This document shows, one piece after another, positions 23,972-30,577 of a stretch of DNA of 36,898 nt (position 1 is the stretch's first letter; each line of letters opens with the position of its first letter). The position numbers and the translations under genes were made by a program. The notes below the pieces were generated by a model. That model saw only the letters and a program-made list of their open reading frames with translations. It was not told where the DNA came from and did no database searches. The DNA is taken from the NCBI RefSeq assembly GCF_000455125.1, contig NZ_AUWR01000058.1:1-36898 (forward strand). Reading direction: 5' to 3'. This DNA comes from Mycobacterium sp. UM_WGJ (GTDB lineage: Bacteria; Actinomycetota; Actinomycetes; Mycobacteriales; Mycobacteriaceae).

Positions 23972-24478
23972 CTACCTCTCAGGGGGCGCGAATGCCGATT
24001 GCCAGCGATTCGGTGTGGATTGCGGTGCGCCGGTTCCGCTGGTCAGTCCACCCCGCGACAGAAGGGGCTGCGGGCGGCCGGTGACGCCGAGCTCCTGGCG
24101 GGCGCGGGTCACCGCGGCGTTGACCTTCTCGGCGTCTACAGTGCCGTCGTCGGCGATCAGGTCGGCCAGTTCCGTCACCGCGAACACTGCTGCCGGTTTC
24201 ACCCCGGCGGCGTCGATGAGCCGTTCGGCGTGCTGCTGCTGTAGTGCGGCGACCGCGGCCTCGGCGGTAGTGGCGCGCTCGCGGTATCCGGCAGATTCCC
24301 GGCGGAGCTTTTCCACGTAGCTGCGGGAAAACTCTTGCGCGTCATCGGCGGTCGGTTCTGCCGCGTCGGTGTCATCCGCCGGGTCCGGCGCCTGCTCGGC
24401 GGACTCAGGTTCGGGCTGAACCTCGGTCGTCGGGGTGTCGGCCACCTCGGTTTCGGTGGCGGCTTCGGTGTCACTCAT
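23972..24478 (-). CDS. phage scaffold-like protein
   Basis: A 168-residue acidic protein. Residues 1-48 are disordered, rich in Glu, Asp, Thr and Pro. Residues 49-95 form a coiled-coil helix (EFSRSYVEKLRRESAGYRERATTAEAAVAALQQQHAE, in two segments). The C-terminal third has an ELADLIADDGTVD segment and a basic tail. This composition and the position just before the capsid gene fit actinobacteriophage capsid scaffolds. ATG 24478 overlaps the previous stop by 8 bp (ATGAGTGA) and has AAGGAG upstream. Confidence 0.72.
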   Translation of the reverse strand: MSDTEAATETEVADTPTTEVQPEPESAEQAPDPADDTDAAEPTADDAQEFSRSYVEKLRRESAGYRERATTAEAAVAALQQQHAERLIDAAGVKPAAVFAVTELADLIADDGTVDAEKVNAAVTRARQELGVTGRPQPLLSRGGLTSGTGAPQSTPNRWQSAFAPPER

Positions 24479-24737
24479 TCGAGATTTCTCCTTCAGTTCG
24501 CGCTACGCCATCGCGCAGCGTTTGGACAATTTGGTGGGGGCCGGTCTCGGTGAGTTCGCCGATGCGGCGGGCGAATACCTCGGTGACGCTGAGCAGTTGC
24601 CTTAGCAGCACACCGGCGTTGTCGGTGTAGTTGCCGACGATCAGCTGCGCGGCCGGATTGTCTCCGGACAGCGCTGCATCGACCAGGGCTAGCGCGTCTC
24701 GGGCGGCGTCGATTTCCTCGGCGGCTTCGGGATTCAA
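24471..24737 (-). CDS. small helical protein of the satellite operon
   Basis: An 88-residue predicted all-helical protein: AAEEIDAARDALALVDAAL, then AGVLLRQLLSVTEVFARRIGELTE. The likely start is TTG at 24737-24735, which overlaps the WhiB-like gene's TGA as TTGA and has AAGGAAGGA upstream; no ATG or GTG is available near it. Function unknown. Position between the regulator and scaffold suggests a morphogenesis or regulatory role; this is inference. Confidence 0.65.
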   Translation of the reverse strand: MNPEAAEEIDAARDALALVDAALSGDNPAAQLIVGNYTDNAGVLLRQLLSVTEVFARRIGELTETGPHQIVQTLRDGVARTEGEISNE

Positions 24738-25153
24738 GATGCTGACCGTCCTTCCTTGGTGGGGGTGGTGATGATTCCGGCGACGACACCGGGTGGTCGT
24801 TTTCGGGCGGGCAGATCGGCGTACCACTGCTGGCAGGACGCCAACGCTGGGCAGACCCTGCACAAGCCGATGGCCTGCTGGTGACGCTGCTCGGCTACTT
24901 CGGGCGGTTCATCAACGCCGCGTTCATCAAAGAGATGTGATCGGTTGCGGCACCGGGCACCGGGCAACGAGGGGGCGCCGGCCAGCACGGCGGCCAGCAC
25001 CTCGACAACCGGGTCACCGGAGGTGTCTGGGCGGACGCGGGGCGCCTGGGGGCGGTCCCTATGCCACCGCTGGCCGTAATGCGGGCCGCACATACCCACC
25101 GCACGCACCGGGCGGCCACAATCGGCGACAGAGCAGACAGGGCGGGCGCTCAC
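24734..25153 (-). CDS. WhiB-like protein with N-terminal Cys/His zinc-type domain
   Basis: A 139-residue fusion. Residues 7-25 hold Cys7, Cys12, Cys22 and His25 (C-x4-C-x9-C-x2-H), a zinc-ribbon-like cluster common in phage proteins. Residues 64-126 hold a WhiB core: Cys68, then Cys98-x2-Cys101-x5-Cys107, and a GVVAG turn (122-126) in place of the usual GVWGG. WhiB proteins bind a 4Fe-4S cluster and regulate transcription through the principal sigma factor. Mycobacteriophage TM4 encodes a WhiB-like protein (gp49) that interferes with host WhiB2 and excludes superinfection, so a role in host or helper control is plausible. The GTG start overlaps the upstream stop as GTGA. Confidence 0.75.
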   Translation of the reverse strand: MSARPVCSVADCGRPVRAVGMCGPHYGQRWHRDRPQAPRVRPDTSGDPVVEVLAAVLAGAPSLPGARCRNRSHLFDERGVDEPPEVAEQRHQQAIGLCRVCPALASCQQWYADLPARKRPPGVVAGIITTPTKEGRSAS

Positions 25154-25374
25154 GATGCCTCCTTCGGTCGGCGTGGCTCGGAGTAATCAACCGCCGTTGT
25201 GATGCTGGTGGTTGGCGCGAGATCGGCGGCGGCGACCCTGCCGACGCACGGCACCCGCGAGATGCGACCGTCCGGCTTGGTGCAGGGGTTGCCGGCTTCG
25301 GCTCCGCAGTGCGGGCAAGGGATGGTTGCTGCGCCCGTGTCTCGGTAGGCGGCCAGGATCACTCGACCCTTCAC
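25150..25374 (-). CDS. small zinc-finger-type phage protein
   Basis: A 74-residue protein with Cys20, Cys23, Cys31 and Cys43 in IPCPHCGAEAGNPC and RVPC, resembling phage small zinc-binding proteins that usually carry C-x2-C then C and H. Start GTG 25374 overlaps the ATPase stop (GTGA). It is likely nucleic-acid binding, with unknown target. Confidence 0.65.
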   Translation of the reverse strand: MKGRVILAAYRDTGAATIPCPHCGAEAGNPCTKPDGRISRVPCVGRVAAADLAPTTSITTAVDYSEPRRPKEAS

Positions 25375-26915
25375 GAGGTGGCCTCTTCTGCGATGATCGA
25401 CCAGGTGGCGCTGCGGCCATCTGACGCGATCACGCTGATATCGGAATTGGCCGACGCTGCGGCCCGCAACGAGTTAATCGAGTAGCCCGCCGCCTGCCCT
25501 GCTTCATACACAGCAAACGAATTGGCGGTGGTGTGGCCGGCTTCCTGTAGGTCCGCAACGTGGTTCGCGAGCCACTTGGTTGCGGGCAGCTTCGGCCGCT
25601 CGGGTTCGTGCGACCTGCGGGAATCCAGATTCGTGACAGCGTGGTTGGCGCCCTTCGCGCGGGGGGAATCTGCCAACCTGCCATCCTTGCCATCCTGGGG
25701 GTGGATGGCAGGGACAACGTGCAGGTCAGGGGCTGGATGGCAGGATGGCAAGCTTCCCGTTGTCTGGGTGTCATTCTGGTTGCCATTCGGCGGTACGAAC
25801 GGCAACAATTTCCAGTAGTACGGGCCACTGCCGCCGTCGCGGAACGGCCTGCCGATCCGGCAGCGCTTGGCTAACTCTTCACGGGCGCGACGGGTCTGGT
25901 CGGCGCTGTATCCGGCTTCGGCCATCTGGGCGACCGCATCATCCTTGGTCACCGCCAGCAGGGCGCCATTGGGTCCAGTCAGGATCTGCACCAGCATGGC
26001 GGCCTTGTCGCTCATCGGCTTGTCTCCTGGGCCTGCTGGCGGGCCACCTGACGCCGCTTCACGTAGCGCGTCAGAAACGGTCCGGTCGGTCTCCTCACCG
26101 AGCACGAATCGACTCACGGTCGCCGTCTTACCGCTGTCGGTGGTCACCTCTACCGGCTCCAGCGAGTACGTGTAAGACAGTGACTCGGGGCCGATGCTGC
26201 TCTTGGCGTGTGACATCAGCCGGGTGCCGTCGTCGGCGTTGTCGTCCTTGGCGAATCCGAAGATGGAGCGGGCGACCTCTCCGAACGCGCTGGAGCCGTT
26301 CAGGGCGGCCACCACGTCACCGGTGAAGGACTTCTTCAGGTGCGCGATGCCGATCACGACGCCATCGATGGCCTCGGCGAGCTTCACCCACGGCTCCAGT
26401 CGTGCCCGGACCTCGTTCGACCGGTTCACATCAGTCCGTGATCCGACCGCGGACATCAGCGGGTCGAGCACCACCACTTTGATGCCCGCCGAGTTGAACT
26501 CACTGGCGAGACCGTCCATGTCGAGGTGGTACAGGATCGGCACCACCGTGGCGCCGTCGTCATCGTGGTGGTGAATCTCAACTTCGGGGATCACTACCTT
26601 GTCCAGGTCTGCGCCGGCAGCCCGTAAGCCTGGCTTCATCATGTAGATCTCGGACTCCTCGGTCCCGATCCAGGCCGCACCGACGGGCATCCCTCGCCAG
26701 GCACCGGGGAGTGTGCCCTTGGTTGCCTCGGCGACAAACCACCGTGCGGAGGTGGACTTGCCCGCTGCTGGCCGGCCGCCGAAGATGACCAAGGTTCCGA
26801 CGGCGATACCGGGGTATCCGGGCTTCGGTTCCCACGCCAACGTCGGAACGTCGTCTTTCACGTTGGACATGGGGCGCAGGTTGATTCGTCTCTGCCGAAT
26901 CTCTTCTGCTGTCAA
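25371..26915 (-). CDS. RepA-like AAA ATPase (replicative helicase type)
   Basis: 514 residues from TTG 26915, which has AAAGGAGG six bases upstream and overlaps the primase TGA as TTGA; an internal ATG at 26870 has no ribosome-binding site. The RecA-type ATPase domain has Walker A GGRPAAGKST (46-55) and Walker B VVVLD (147-151), then a GIAHLKKS sensor-like segment; this is the AAA_25/RepA type. Two winged-helix-like regions follow (about 300-365 and 440-514) separated by a Pro/His/Gly/Asp linker (about 385-420). The linker DNA holds an array of six octamer repeats that looks like a replication origin. It probably works with the adjacent primase-polymerase for autonomous element replication. 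Confidence 0.82.
   Translation of the reverse strand: MTAEEIRQRRINLRPMSNVKDDVPTLAWEPKPGYPGIAVGTLVIFGGRPAAGKSTSARWFVAEATKGTLPGAWRGMPVGAAWIGTEESEIYMMKPGLRAAGADLDKVVIPEVEIHHHDDDGATVVPILYHLDMDGLASEFNSAGIKVVVLDPLMSAVGSRTDVNRSNEVRARLEPWVKLAEAIDGVVIGIAHLKKSFTGDVVAALNGSSAFGEVARSIFGFAKDDNADDGTRLMSHAKSSIGPESLSYTYSLEPVEVTTDSGKTATVSRFVLGEETDRTVSDALREAASGGPPAGPGDKPMSDKAAMLVQILTGPNGALLAVTKDDAVAQMAEAGYSADQTRRAREELAKRCRIGRPFRDGGSGPYYWKLLPFVPPNGNQNDTQTTGSLPSCHPAPDLHVVPAIHPQDGKDGRLADSPRAKGANHAVTNLDSRRSHEPERPKLPATKWLANHVADLQEAGHTTANSFAVYEAGQAAGYSINSLRAAASANSDISVIASDGRSATWSIIAEEATS
25671..25750. repeat. candidate replication origin: six 8-bp iterons in opposed triplets
   Basis: Octamer TGCCATCC occurs at 25671-25678 (one mismatch, TGCCAACC), 25679-25686 and 25688-25695 on the plus strand. 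Its reverse complement GGATGGCA occurs at 25703-25710, 25735-25742 and 25743-25750. Three sites point each way within 80 bp, inside the disordered-linker part of the helicase gene. Confidence 0.55.
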
Positions 26916-27628
26916 GATGCCCTCCTTTGGGCGCTCTGAATGGTCTGCGAGATCTCGTGTGCGCTCAAGCCGATCTGGTGGCCGGCCGCTGCGAGCGCGG
27001 AATAGACCGCGGCCGGCGCGCTGTCGGCTGCAGCTCGCGCCGCTGCCCAGAACAAGGCCGCATTGCGACCGCCTGGCTGCGCCTCTTGCACCGTGCGGAT
27101 TAGGCCGTCCCAGCGGTCCCCGGATGAGCTTCCGGGTGCAGCTGGTGGTGACCATGCCGGTTGGACGATCAGTGTTGTCAGGTGGTCGGGCACCTGGGCT
27201 ATCTCGGCATCGCAGTGCAACCGGTACGGCTTCCCGGTGCCAGGGTGGATGCTGCCGGGTGCGACCGTGTAGCCCTTCCCGCCGCACTTGATGTCGATAC
27301 CGGGAATGCCGTCGACCTTGCCGCGCGCCGAGCCCGACATCCGGTAGTAAAAGTGCCAACCGCCACTCCCGGTATGCACGCACAAGGTGCGGTGTTCCGG
27401 GCGTAACTTCAAGGCGCTGACGGAACCGCCGTTGCGCGGGTCGACATCGAGGACGATCACGCCGGGTTGCGTTGCGCCCCAATTACAGCCGGGGTGCCGT
27501 TCAGTCCATCGTGCGATGACGGCAGGGTCTCGGGTGAAGTCGTTGACCCCGTGCGCGGTGAGCGGGATCTTGCCGTCAAGCGGGCCGACAGAGAATCCGC
27601 GGTCGAGCATGATGTCCAAGTCAGTCAC
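26912..27628 (-). CDS. bifunctional primase-polymerase (PrimPol) domain protein
   Basis: 238 residues. The archaeo-eukaryotic PrimPol fold is marked by DVD (Asp61, Asp63 in VLDVDPRNGG), the GSGGWHFYY histidine (His92) and a third acidic site in GIDIKCGGKGYTVAPGS (Asp112). The C-terminal 60 residues are Ala-rich helical. Such proteins prime element replication together with a helicase; here the ATPase gene follows with a 4-bp overlap. Start GTG 27628 overlaps the upstream DUF6011 stop by 8 bp. Confidence 0.86.
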   Translation of the reverse strand: MTDLDIMLDRGFSVGPLDGKIPLTAHGVNDFTRDPAVIARWTERHPGCNWGATQPGVIVLDVDPRNGGSVSALKLRPEHRTLCVHTGSGGWHFYYRMSGSARGKVDGIPGIDIKCGGKGYTVAPGSIHPGTGKPYRLHCDAEIAQVPDHLTTLIVQPAWSPPAAPGSSSGDRWDGLIRTVQEAQPGGRNAALFWAAARAAADSAPAAVYSALAAAGHQIGLSAHEISQTIQSAQRRAS

Positions 27629-27797
27629 CGGCTGCCTCCAATTGGGCGCAGCGGGCAGAGATTCCGGCCATCACTGACCTCGGGCTGGTCAACCACGCGC
27701 CGCAGCGGCGGCAGGGGACGGCGACACGCCAATCGGGCAGTTCGGTGGGGATACCGGCCCGAAGGCCGGCCCCCTCCACGCTGTTCATCGCGGCCAT
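27621..27797 (-). CDS. DUF6011-like small zinc protein
   Basis: 58 residues. ATG 27797 overlaps the upstream TGA as TGATG. The C-terminal half reads PCRRCGAWLTSPRSVMAGIS then ARC, with Cys29, Cys32 and Cys50, matching the phage DUF6011 pattern C-x2-C-G ... S-V-x-x-G-I-x-x-x-C. Probably a small zinc-binding protein of the replication module; function unknown. Its end overlaps the primase start by 8 bp. Confidence 0.7.
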   Translation of the reverse strand: MAAMNSVEGAGLRAGIPTELPDWRVAVPCRRCGAWLTSPRSVMAGISARCAQLEAAGD

Positions 27798-28240
27798 CAG
27801 GAACCGGCCCCGGCGATCTGGGCCAGCAGCTTCACCGCCAGCTCGTCGGCCGTGGCCTGTAGAGCTGCGGCCTGCTCGCTAGCCTCCCGGAGAGCTGCGG
27901 CCAGCGCCACCGCCTGAGACGGTAGTGCCCCGTTTCCGACCCCGGCGACCGGCGAGATGAGATAGACGCACGTCACCTCGCTGCCATCGTTCGCGACGTA
28001 CTGATGGCCGGTGACGCGTGCCCCCAGCCAATTCCGACCAGGCAGGGCCGGGAAGAACTCGCCGGCGAACTCTCGGAACGTGTAGGTGTGGTCCGCAGTG
28101 TCTGACCAGTCGCCGACCACGAGGGCGCCAGGTGGGGCGGGCACGGTGGCCAGGCGGGCGCACTCCTGGCTGTGCAGGCCGTGATCAACGTCGTCGGCCG
28201 GATCTGCCAACACGTACTCGATGGGGTTGTCTACACTCAC
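27797..28240 (-). CDS. unrecognised satellite protein, 147 residues
   Basis: GTG 28240 is preceded by AGGAG at 8 bases spacing. The central part reads GDWSDTADHTYTFREFAGEFFPALPG followed by a beta-rich stretch (ARVTGHQYVANDG, VTCVYLISPVAG), and the C-terminal 45 residues form an Ala-rich amphipathic helix. No domain recognised. It begins 2 bp after the stop of the 52-residue gene, so it belongs to the same operon. Confidence 0.68.
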   Translation of the reverse strand: MSVDNPIEYVLADPADDVDHGLHSQECARLATVPAPPGALVVGDWSDTADHTYTFREFAGEFFPALPGRNWLGARVTGHQYVANDGSEVTCVYLISPVAGVGNGALPSQAVALAAALREASEQAAALQATADELAVKLLAQIAGAGS

Positions 28241-28242
28241 GG

Positions 28243-28401
28243 TTAGGACTCCTGTTCTTGCATGGGTGGGTTGTTCTGCAAGCCCTCGGCGGTGTTCCAG
28301 CACCGACCGGGGGCATTTCTCTTGGTGAACCGAAGATCTTCGGTCCTGTCGTTCTCGACCAGGCCCAAGTCGGCGTGGTCGATCTGTGGGAGATGCCGCA
28401 T
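28243..28401 (-). CDS. small satellite protein, 52 residues, coupled to excisionase
   Basis: ATG 28401 overlaps the excisionase TGA as TGATG. The protein is hydrophilic: DHADLGLVENDRTEDLRFTK, then RNAPGRCWNTAEGLQNN. No domain recognised. The start overlap and the AGGAG of the next gene immediately beyond its end support it as genuine. Confidence 0.6.
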   Translation of the reverse strand: MRHLPQIDHADLGLVENDRTEDLRFTKRNAPGRCWNTAEGLQNNPPMQEQES

Positions 28402-28583
28402 CAAGCCGCGTCTCCGCCGGTCTTCCGTTCCAGGCGCTGGACGAACTCGTCGATCTGCTTGTCGGTGCTGAACCGGCGCTTGCCGATCTTCACCGAGCCC
28501 AGCTCGCCCGAATACCAGAGCCCGAACACAGTGGATCTGCTGATCCCGCCGAGCCTGTCGCTCGTCGCCTGCCAGTCGTTCAC
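28401..28583 (-). CDS. xis: excisionase-like winged-helix protein
   Basis: 60 residues from GTG 28583 with GGAAGG upstream. Sequence layout DRLGGISRSTVFGLWYSGEL and SVKIGKRRFSTDKQIDEFVQ is the HTH_17/MerR-like excisionase pattern: a recognition helix followed by a wing and Arg-rich strand. It would bend att DNA and direct the integrase to excision, and could also repress. It is the first gene of the minus-strand operon and is divergent from the repressor. Confidence 0.78.
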   Translation of the reverse strand: MNDWQATSDRLGGISRSTVFGLWYSGELGSVKIGKRRFSTDKQIDEFVQRLERKTGGDAA

Positions 28584-28613
28584 TCTGACCCATCCTTCCG
28601 TTTTGTGTGTGGT

Positions 28614-28639
28614 AGACGCGTATGAGCGTGTCTGCGTCT
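28614..28639. promoter_or_regulatory. candidate operator between excisionase and repressor
   Basis: AGACGC (28614-28619) and GCGTCT (28634-28639) are perfect inverted arms; an overlapping inner dyad AGACGCG / CGTGTCT (28614-28633) matches at 6 of 7 positions. The site sits in the 106-bp divergent spacer, 31 bp upstream of the excisionase start and 51 bp upstream of the repressor start, where an immunity repressor would bind. Confidence 0.5.
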
Positions 28640-28689
28640 GTTTCTAACATGCGTTGAGTTTCAGCGCAAGAGGGGGCATTCTGTGTTTC

Positions 28690-29265
28690 GTGGACAAATG
28701 GGAGTTCGAACAGGCTCACCGTGTGGGTCGCGAAGTTCAGCGGCTCCGGAAGCTCGCGAAGTTAACGGCGCAGCAGCTTGCGGACGAGACGGAACGGTGG
28801 GGGCTGAAGATGACGCGGCAGTCGATCTCCGACCTTGAGAATGGCCGCCGCAGGTACGTCACAACTGCTGAGTTGGCAGTTCTCTCGGCCGCGCTGTTTA
28901 CCCCGCCGGTGGCCCTTATGTTCCCAGGACCATATGACGAGGAGATCGAAGTTCTACCAACACTACAATCGTCGCAATTCGATGCAGCGCAATGGTTTTC
29001 AGGACTGAGCAACGAGACGTTCGGTGTGGAGTCGGATGAGCTGAAGACCGCGAGAAGGCTCGTCGCTAGAGATACGGAGTCCATCCGGCAGCAGGCGGAG
29101 TTCATCCGGCAGCAGGCGGAGTCCGCCCAAGCGGAGGCGGCGGCCACGCGAGAAATCGCCCTTCGGGCGCTCGAAAAGTTGGACGAGCTCCGGCAGCGAG
29201 TTGATGCAGCAGAAGCTCGGGCCCGAATTGTGGATGAGTATCCAAGGACTGCCGACGGTGCCTAG
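28690..29265 (+). CDS. XRE-family immunity repressor-like protein
   Basis: 191 residues from GTG 28690 (AGAGGGGG 14-21 bases upstream; a TTG at 28654 would add 12 residues). The HTH domain spans about 8-70: VQRLRKLAKLTAQQLADETE and MTRQSISDLENGRR. The C-terminal 80 residues are a charged coiled coil with an internal repeat SIRQQAEFIRQQAES, which likely serves oligomerisation. No LexA-like peptidase motif is visible, so derepression may depend on a protein from a helper phage rather than on RecA. The 3' end overlaps the integrase start by 8 bp. Confidence 0.78.
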   Translation: MDKWEFEQAHRVGREVQRLRKLAKLTAQQLADETERWGLKMTRQSISDLENGRRRYVTTAELAVLSAALFTPPVALMFPGPYDEEIEVLPTLQSSQFDAAQWFSGLSNETFGVESDELKTARRLVARDTESIRQQAEFIRQQAESAQAEAAATREIALRALEKLDELRQRVDAAEARARIVDEYPRTADGA

Positions 29266-30457
29266 GCAACGAATGGCTCCGGGCGAGCACGGGAAGATTG
29301 CCGAGCGTGTCGTCACGGAGAACCTGCCTGGCGGTAAGAAGCAAGAGATCTTCTACGCCACAACGTATTTGCGACTCCACAGTGGGAAGCTGCGCGAGCG
29401 TGAGGCGTCGTCCAGGAAGTCCGCCGAAGATGCCCGACGCGAGCTTAAGCGCCGCATCGCTGTGGAACTGGAAGCGGGAGAGCCAACAGGTGTAATCAAC
29501 CGTCGCACGACACTGTCGGAGCTATTCGAGGCATGGCTGCCGGCGAAGATCGCCGAGGACCGCATCGGGGAGCGCACCGAGACCATCTACCGGGATACCT
29601 GGCGGCTGCACGGTGATCAGCAGCTGGGCGCACTTCGGATCGCGGAGCTTACGACGAGCCGCGCCGATGCCCACCTGAAGGCGTTGCCGTCTTCGTCGGC
29701 TATCTACATGCGCATCATCCTGTCTGGCATGTACAGCCTGGCGGCCCGGTTCGACGTGGTGAAGCACAATCCGATCCGCGAGACCAAGACTGCCAAGCTG
29801 GAACGCAAGCCAGCGCGTGCCCTCACCGGGATCGAGCTGGAGCAGGTGCGTCGGGCCGTTGAGGTGTGGTGCGGGCGGAAGGGTCCGGGGCCACGGCGTG
29901 GGCTGATGCTGCCGGCGTTCGTGGAGCTGCTCGCGGCGACGGGCGTGCGGCCGGGGGAGGTGCTGGCAATCCGCTGGGATGAGGTCGACCTACTCGGCAC
30001 GCCACCAACCGTCACCGTCACTGGGACTGTGCAAGACGCGGGGCGTGTGGCCGGCAAACCACTGCACCGGCAGGACGGCCGCAAGGGTGGCGCGCCGCCG
30101 CACACGGTGACTCTGCCGAAGTTCGGTGCCCAGGTGCTCGCTGACCTCTATGCGCTCACGGGGCCGGATGGAACGGTTCTGAAGAACCGGGACGGCGGCC
30201 TGGTAAGCCTGTCGAACATCCGTTCATCGCTGCGGGAAGCGCTCGCGCCGCACGAGGAGCTGAGGTGGGTGACACCGCACAGCTTCCGGAGGTCGGTGGC
30301 CACGGTCGTCAGGGACGGGCTCGGCGTCGAGGCGGCCCAGCAGCAGCTCTCGCACGCCCAACTGGCGACCACCGAAGGGCACTACGTCCAGCGGATCACG
30401 GCAGGGCCGGATACCCGCGCCGTATTAGAGGAGTGGGCCAGCAACGGGAACGGCTGA
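29258..30457 (+). CDS. int: tyrosine site-specific integrase
   Basis: 399 residues from GTG 29258, which has AAGGA about 10 bases upstream; ATG 29234 or ATG 29273 are alternatives. An arm-binding N-terminal domain (about 1-80) and a core-binding domain (about 82-185, TLSELFEAWLPAKIAEDRIG) precede the catalytic domain: Arg231 (TGVRPGEVL), His341 and Arg344 (HSFRR), His366 (LSHAQL) and nucleophile Tyr376 (EGHYVQ). It lies 80 bp from the right core repeat, as expected for integration into a tRNA 3' end. It is translationally coupled to the repressor gene. Confidence 0.92.
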   Translation: MPRQRMAPGEHGKIAERVVTENLPGGKKQEIFYATTYLRLHSGKLREREASSRKSAEDARRELKRRIAVELEAGEPTGVINRRTTLSELFEAWLPAKIAEDRIGERTETIYRDTWRLHGDQQLGALRIAELTTSRADAHLKALPSSSAIYMRIILSGMYSLAARFDVVKHNPIRETKTAKLERKPARALTGIELEQVRRAVEVWCGRKGPGPRRGLMLPAFVELLAATGVRPGEVLAIRWDEVDLLGTPPTVTVTGTVQDAGRVAGKPLHRQDGRKGGAPPHTVTLPKFGAQVLADLYALTGPDGTVLKNRDGGLVSLSNIRSSLREALAPHEELRWVTPHSFRRSVATVVRDGLGVEAAQQQLSHAQLATTEGHYVQRITAGPDTRAVLEEWASNGNG

Positions 30458-30464
30458 CCCAATT

Positions 30465-30490
30465 TGCGGGGAAAATGCGGGATTTTGCGG
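30465..30490 (+). repeat. candidate integrase/excisionase binding sites (right arm)
   Basis: TGCGG occurs at 30465, 30476 and 30486, about one helical turn apart. The 14-bp CGGGGAAAATGCGG (30467-30480) matches the left arm site 22483-22496 at 13 of 14 bases. Confidence 0.5.
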
Positions 30491-30536
30491 ATGTGAGTTT
30501 GCCAGCAAACTTCAAAAATGCCCTGACCTGCATGTA

Positions 30537-30577
30537 TGGAGCCGATGACGGGAATCGAACCCGCGTATTCAGCTTGG
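30537..30577. repeat. attR: 41-bp core repeat within tRNA-Gly
   Basis: Identical to 22323-22363. It covers the CCA end, acceptor 3' strand, T arm and most of the anticodon arm of the tRNA-Gly on the minus strand. Integration here restores a complete tRNA gene. Confidence 0.95.

Larger units (their letters stand above)
22323..30577. mobile_element. integrated phage satellite-like element at tRNA-Gly
   Basis: A perfect 41-bp direct repeat bounds the region (22323-22363 and 30537-30577); the right copy is the 3' half of an intact tRNA-Gly. One repeat-to-repeat unit is 8,214 bp. Content: tyrosine integrase and XRE repressor (plus strand), and a minus-strand operon of excisionase, three small proteins, primase-polymerase, RepA-like ATPase, zinc protein, WhiB-like fusion, small protein, scaffold and HK97-type capsid. 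I see no portal, large or small terminase, prohead protease, tail, holin or lysin gene, so it cannot make a complete virion alone. phiRv1 and phiRv2 of M. tuberculosis are similar in size and plan but encode protease and terminase-like proteins. Capsid-forming PICI-type satellite is the best reading; a decayed prophage is the alternative. Confidence 0.85.

Noticed and set aside
25371-27482. A 703-codon reading of the ATPase frame beginning at 27482
   Set aside because: The extra 190 residues are the shadow of the primase gene; the TTG at 26915 with AAAGGAGG gives a family-like start.
22323-30577. Reading the element as a complete active prophage
   Set aside because: No portal, terminase, tail, holin or lysin gene can be found in any frame.
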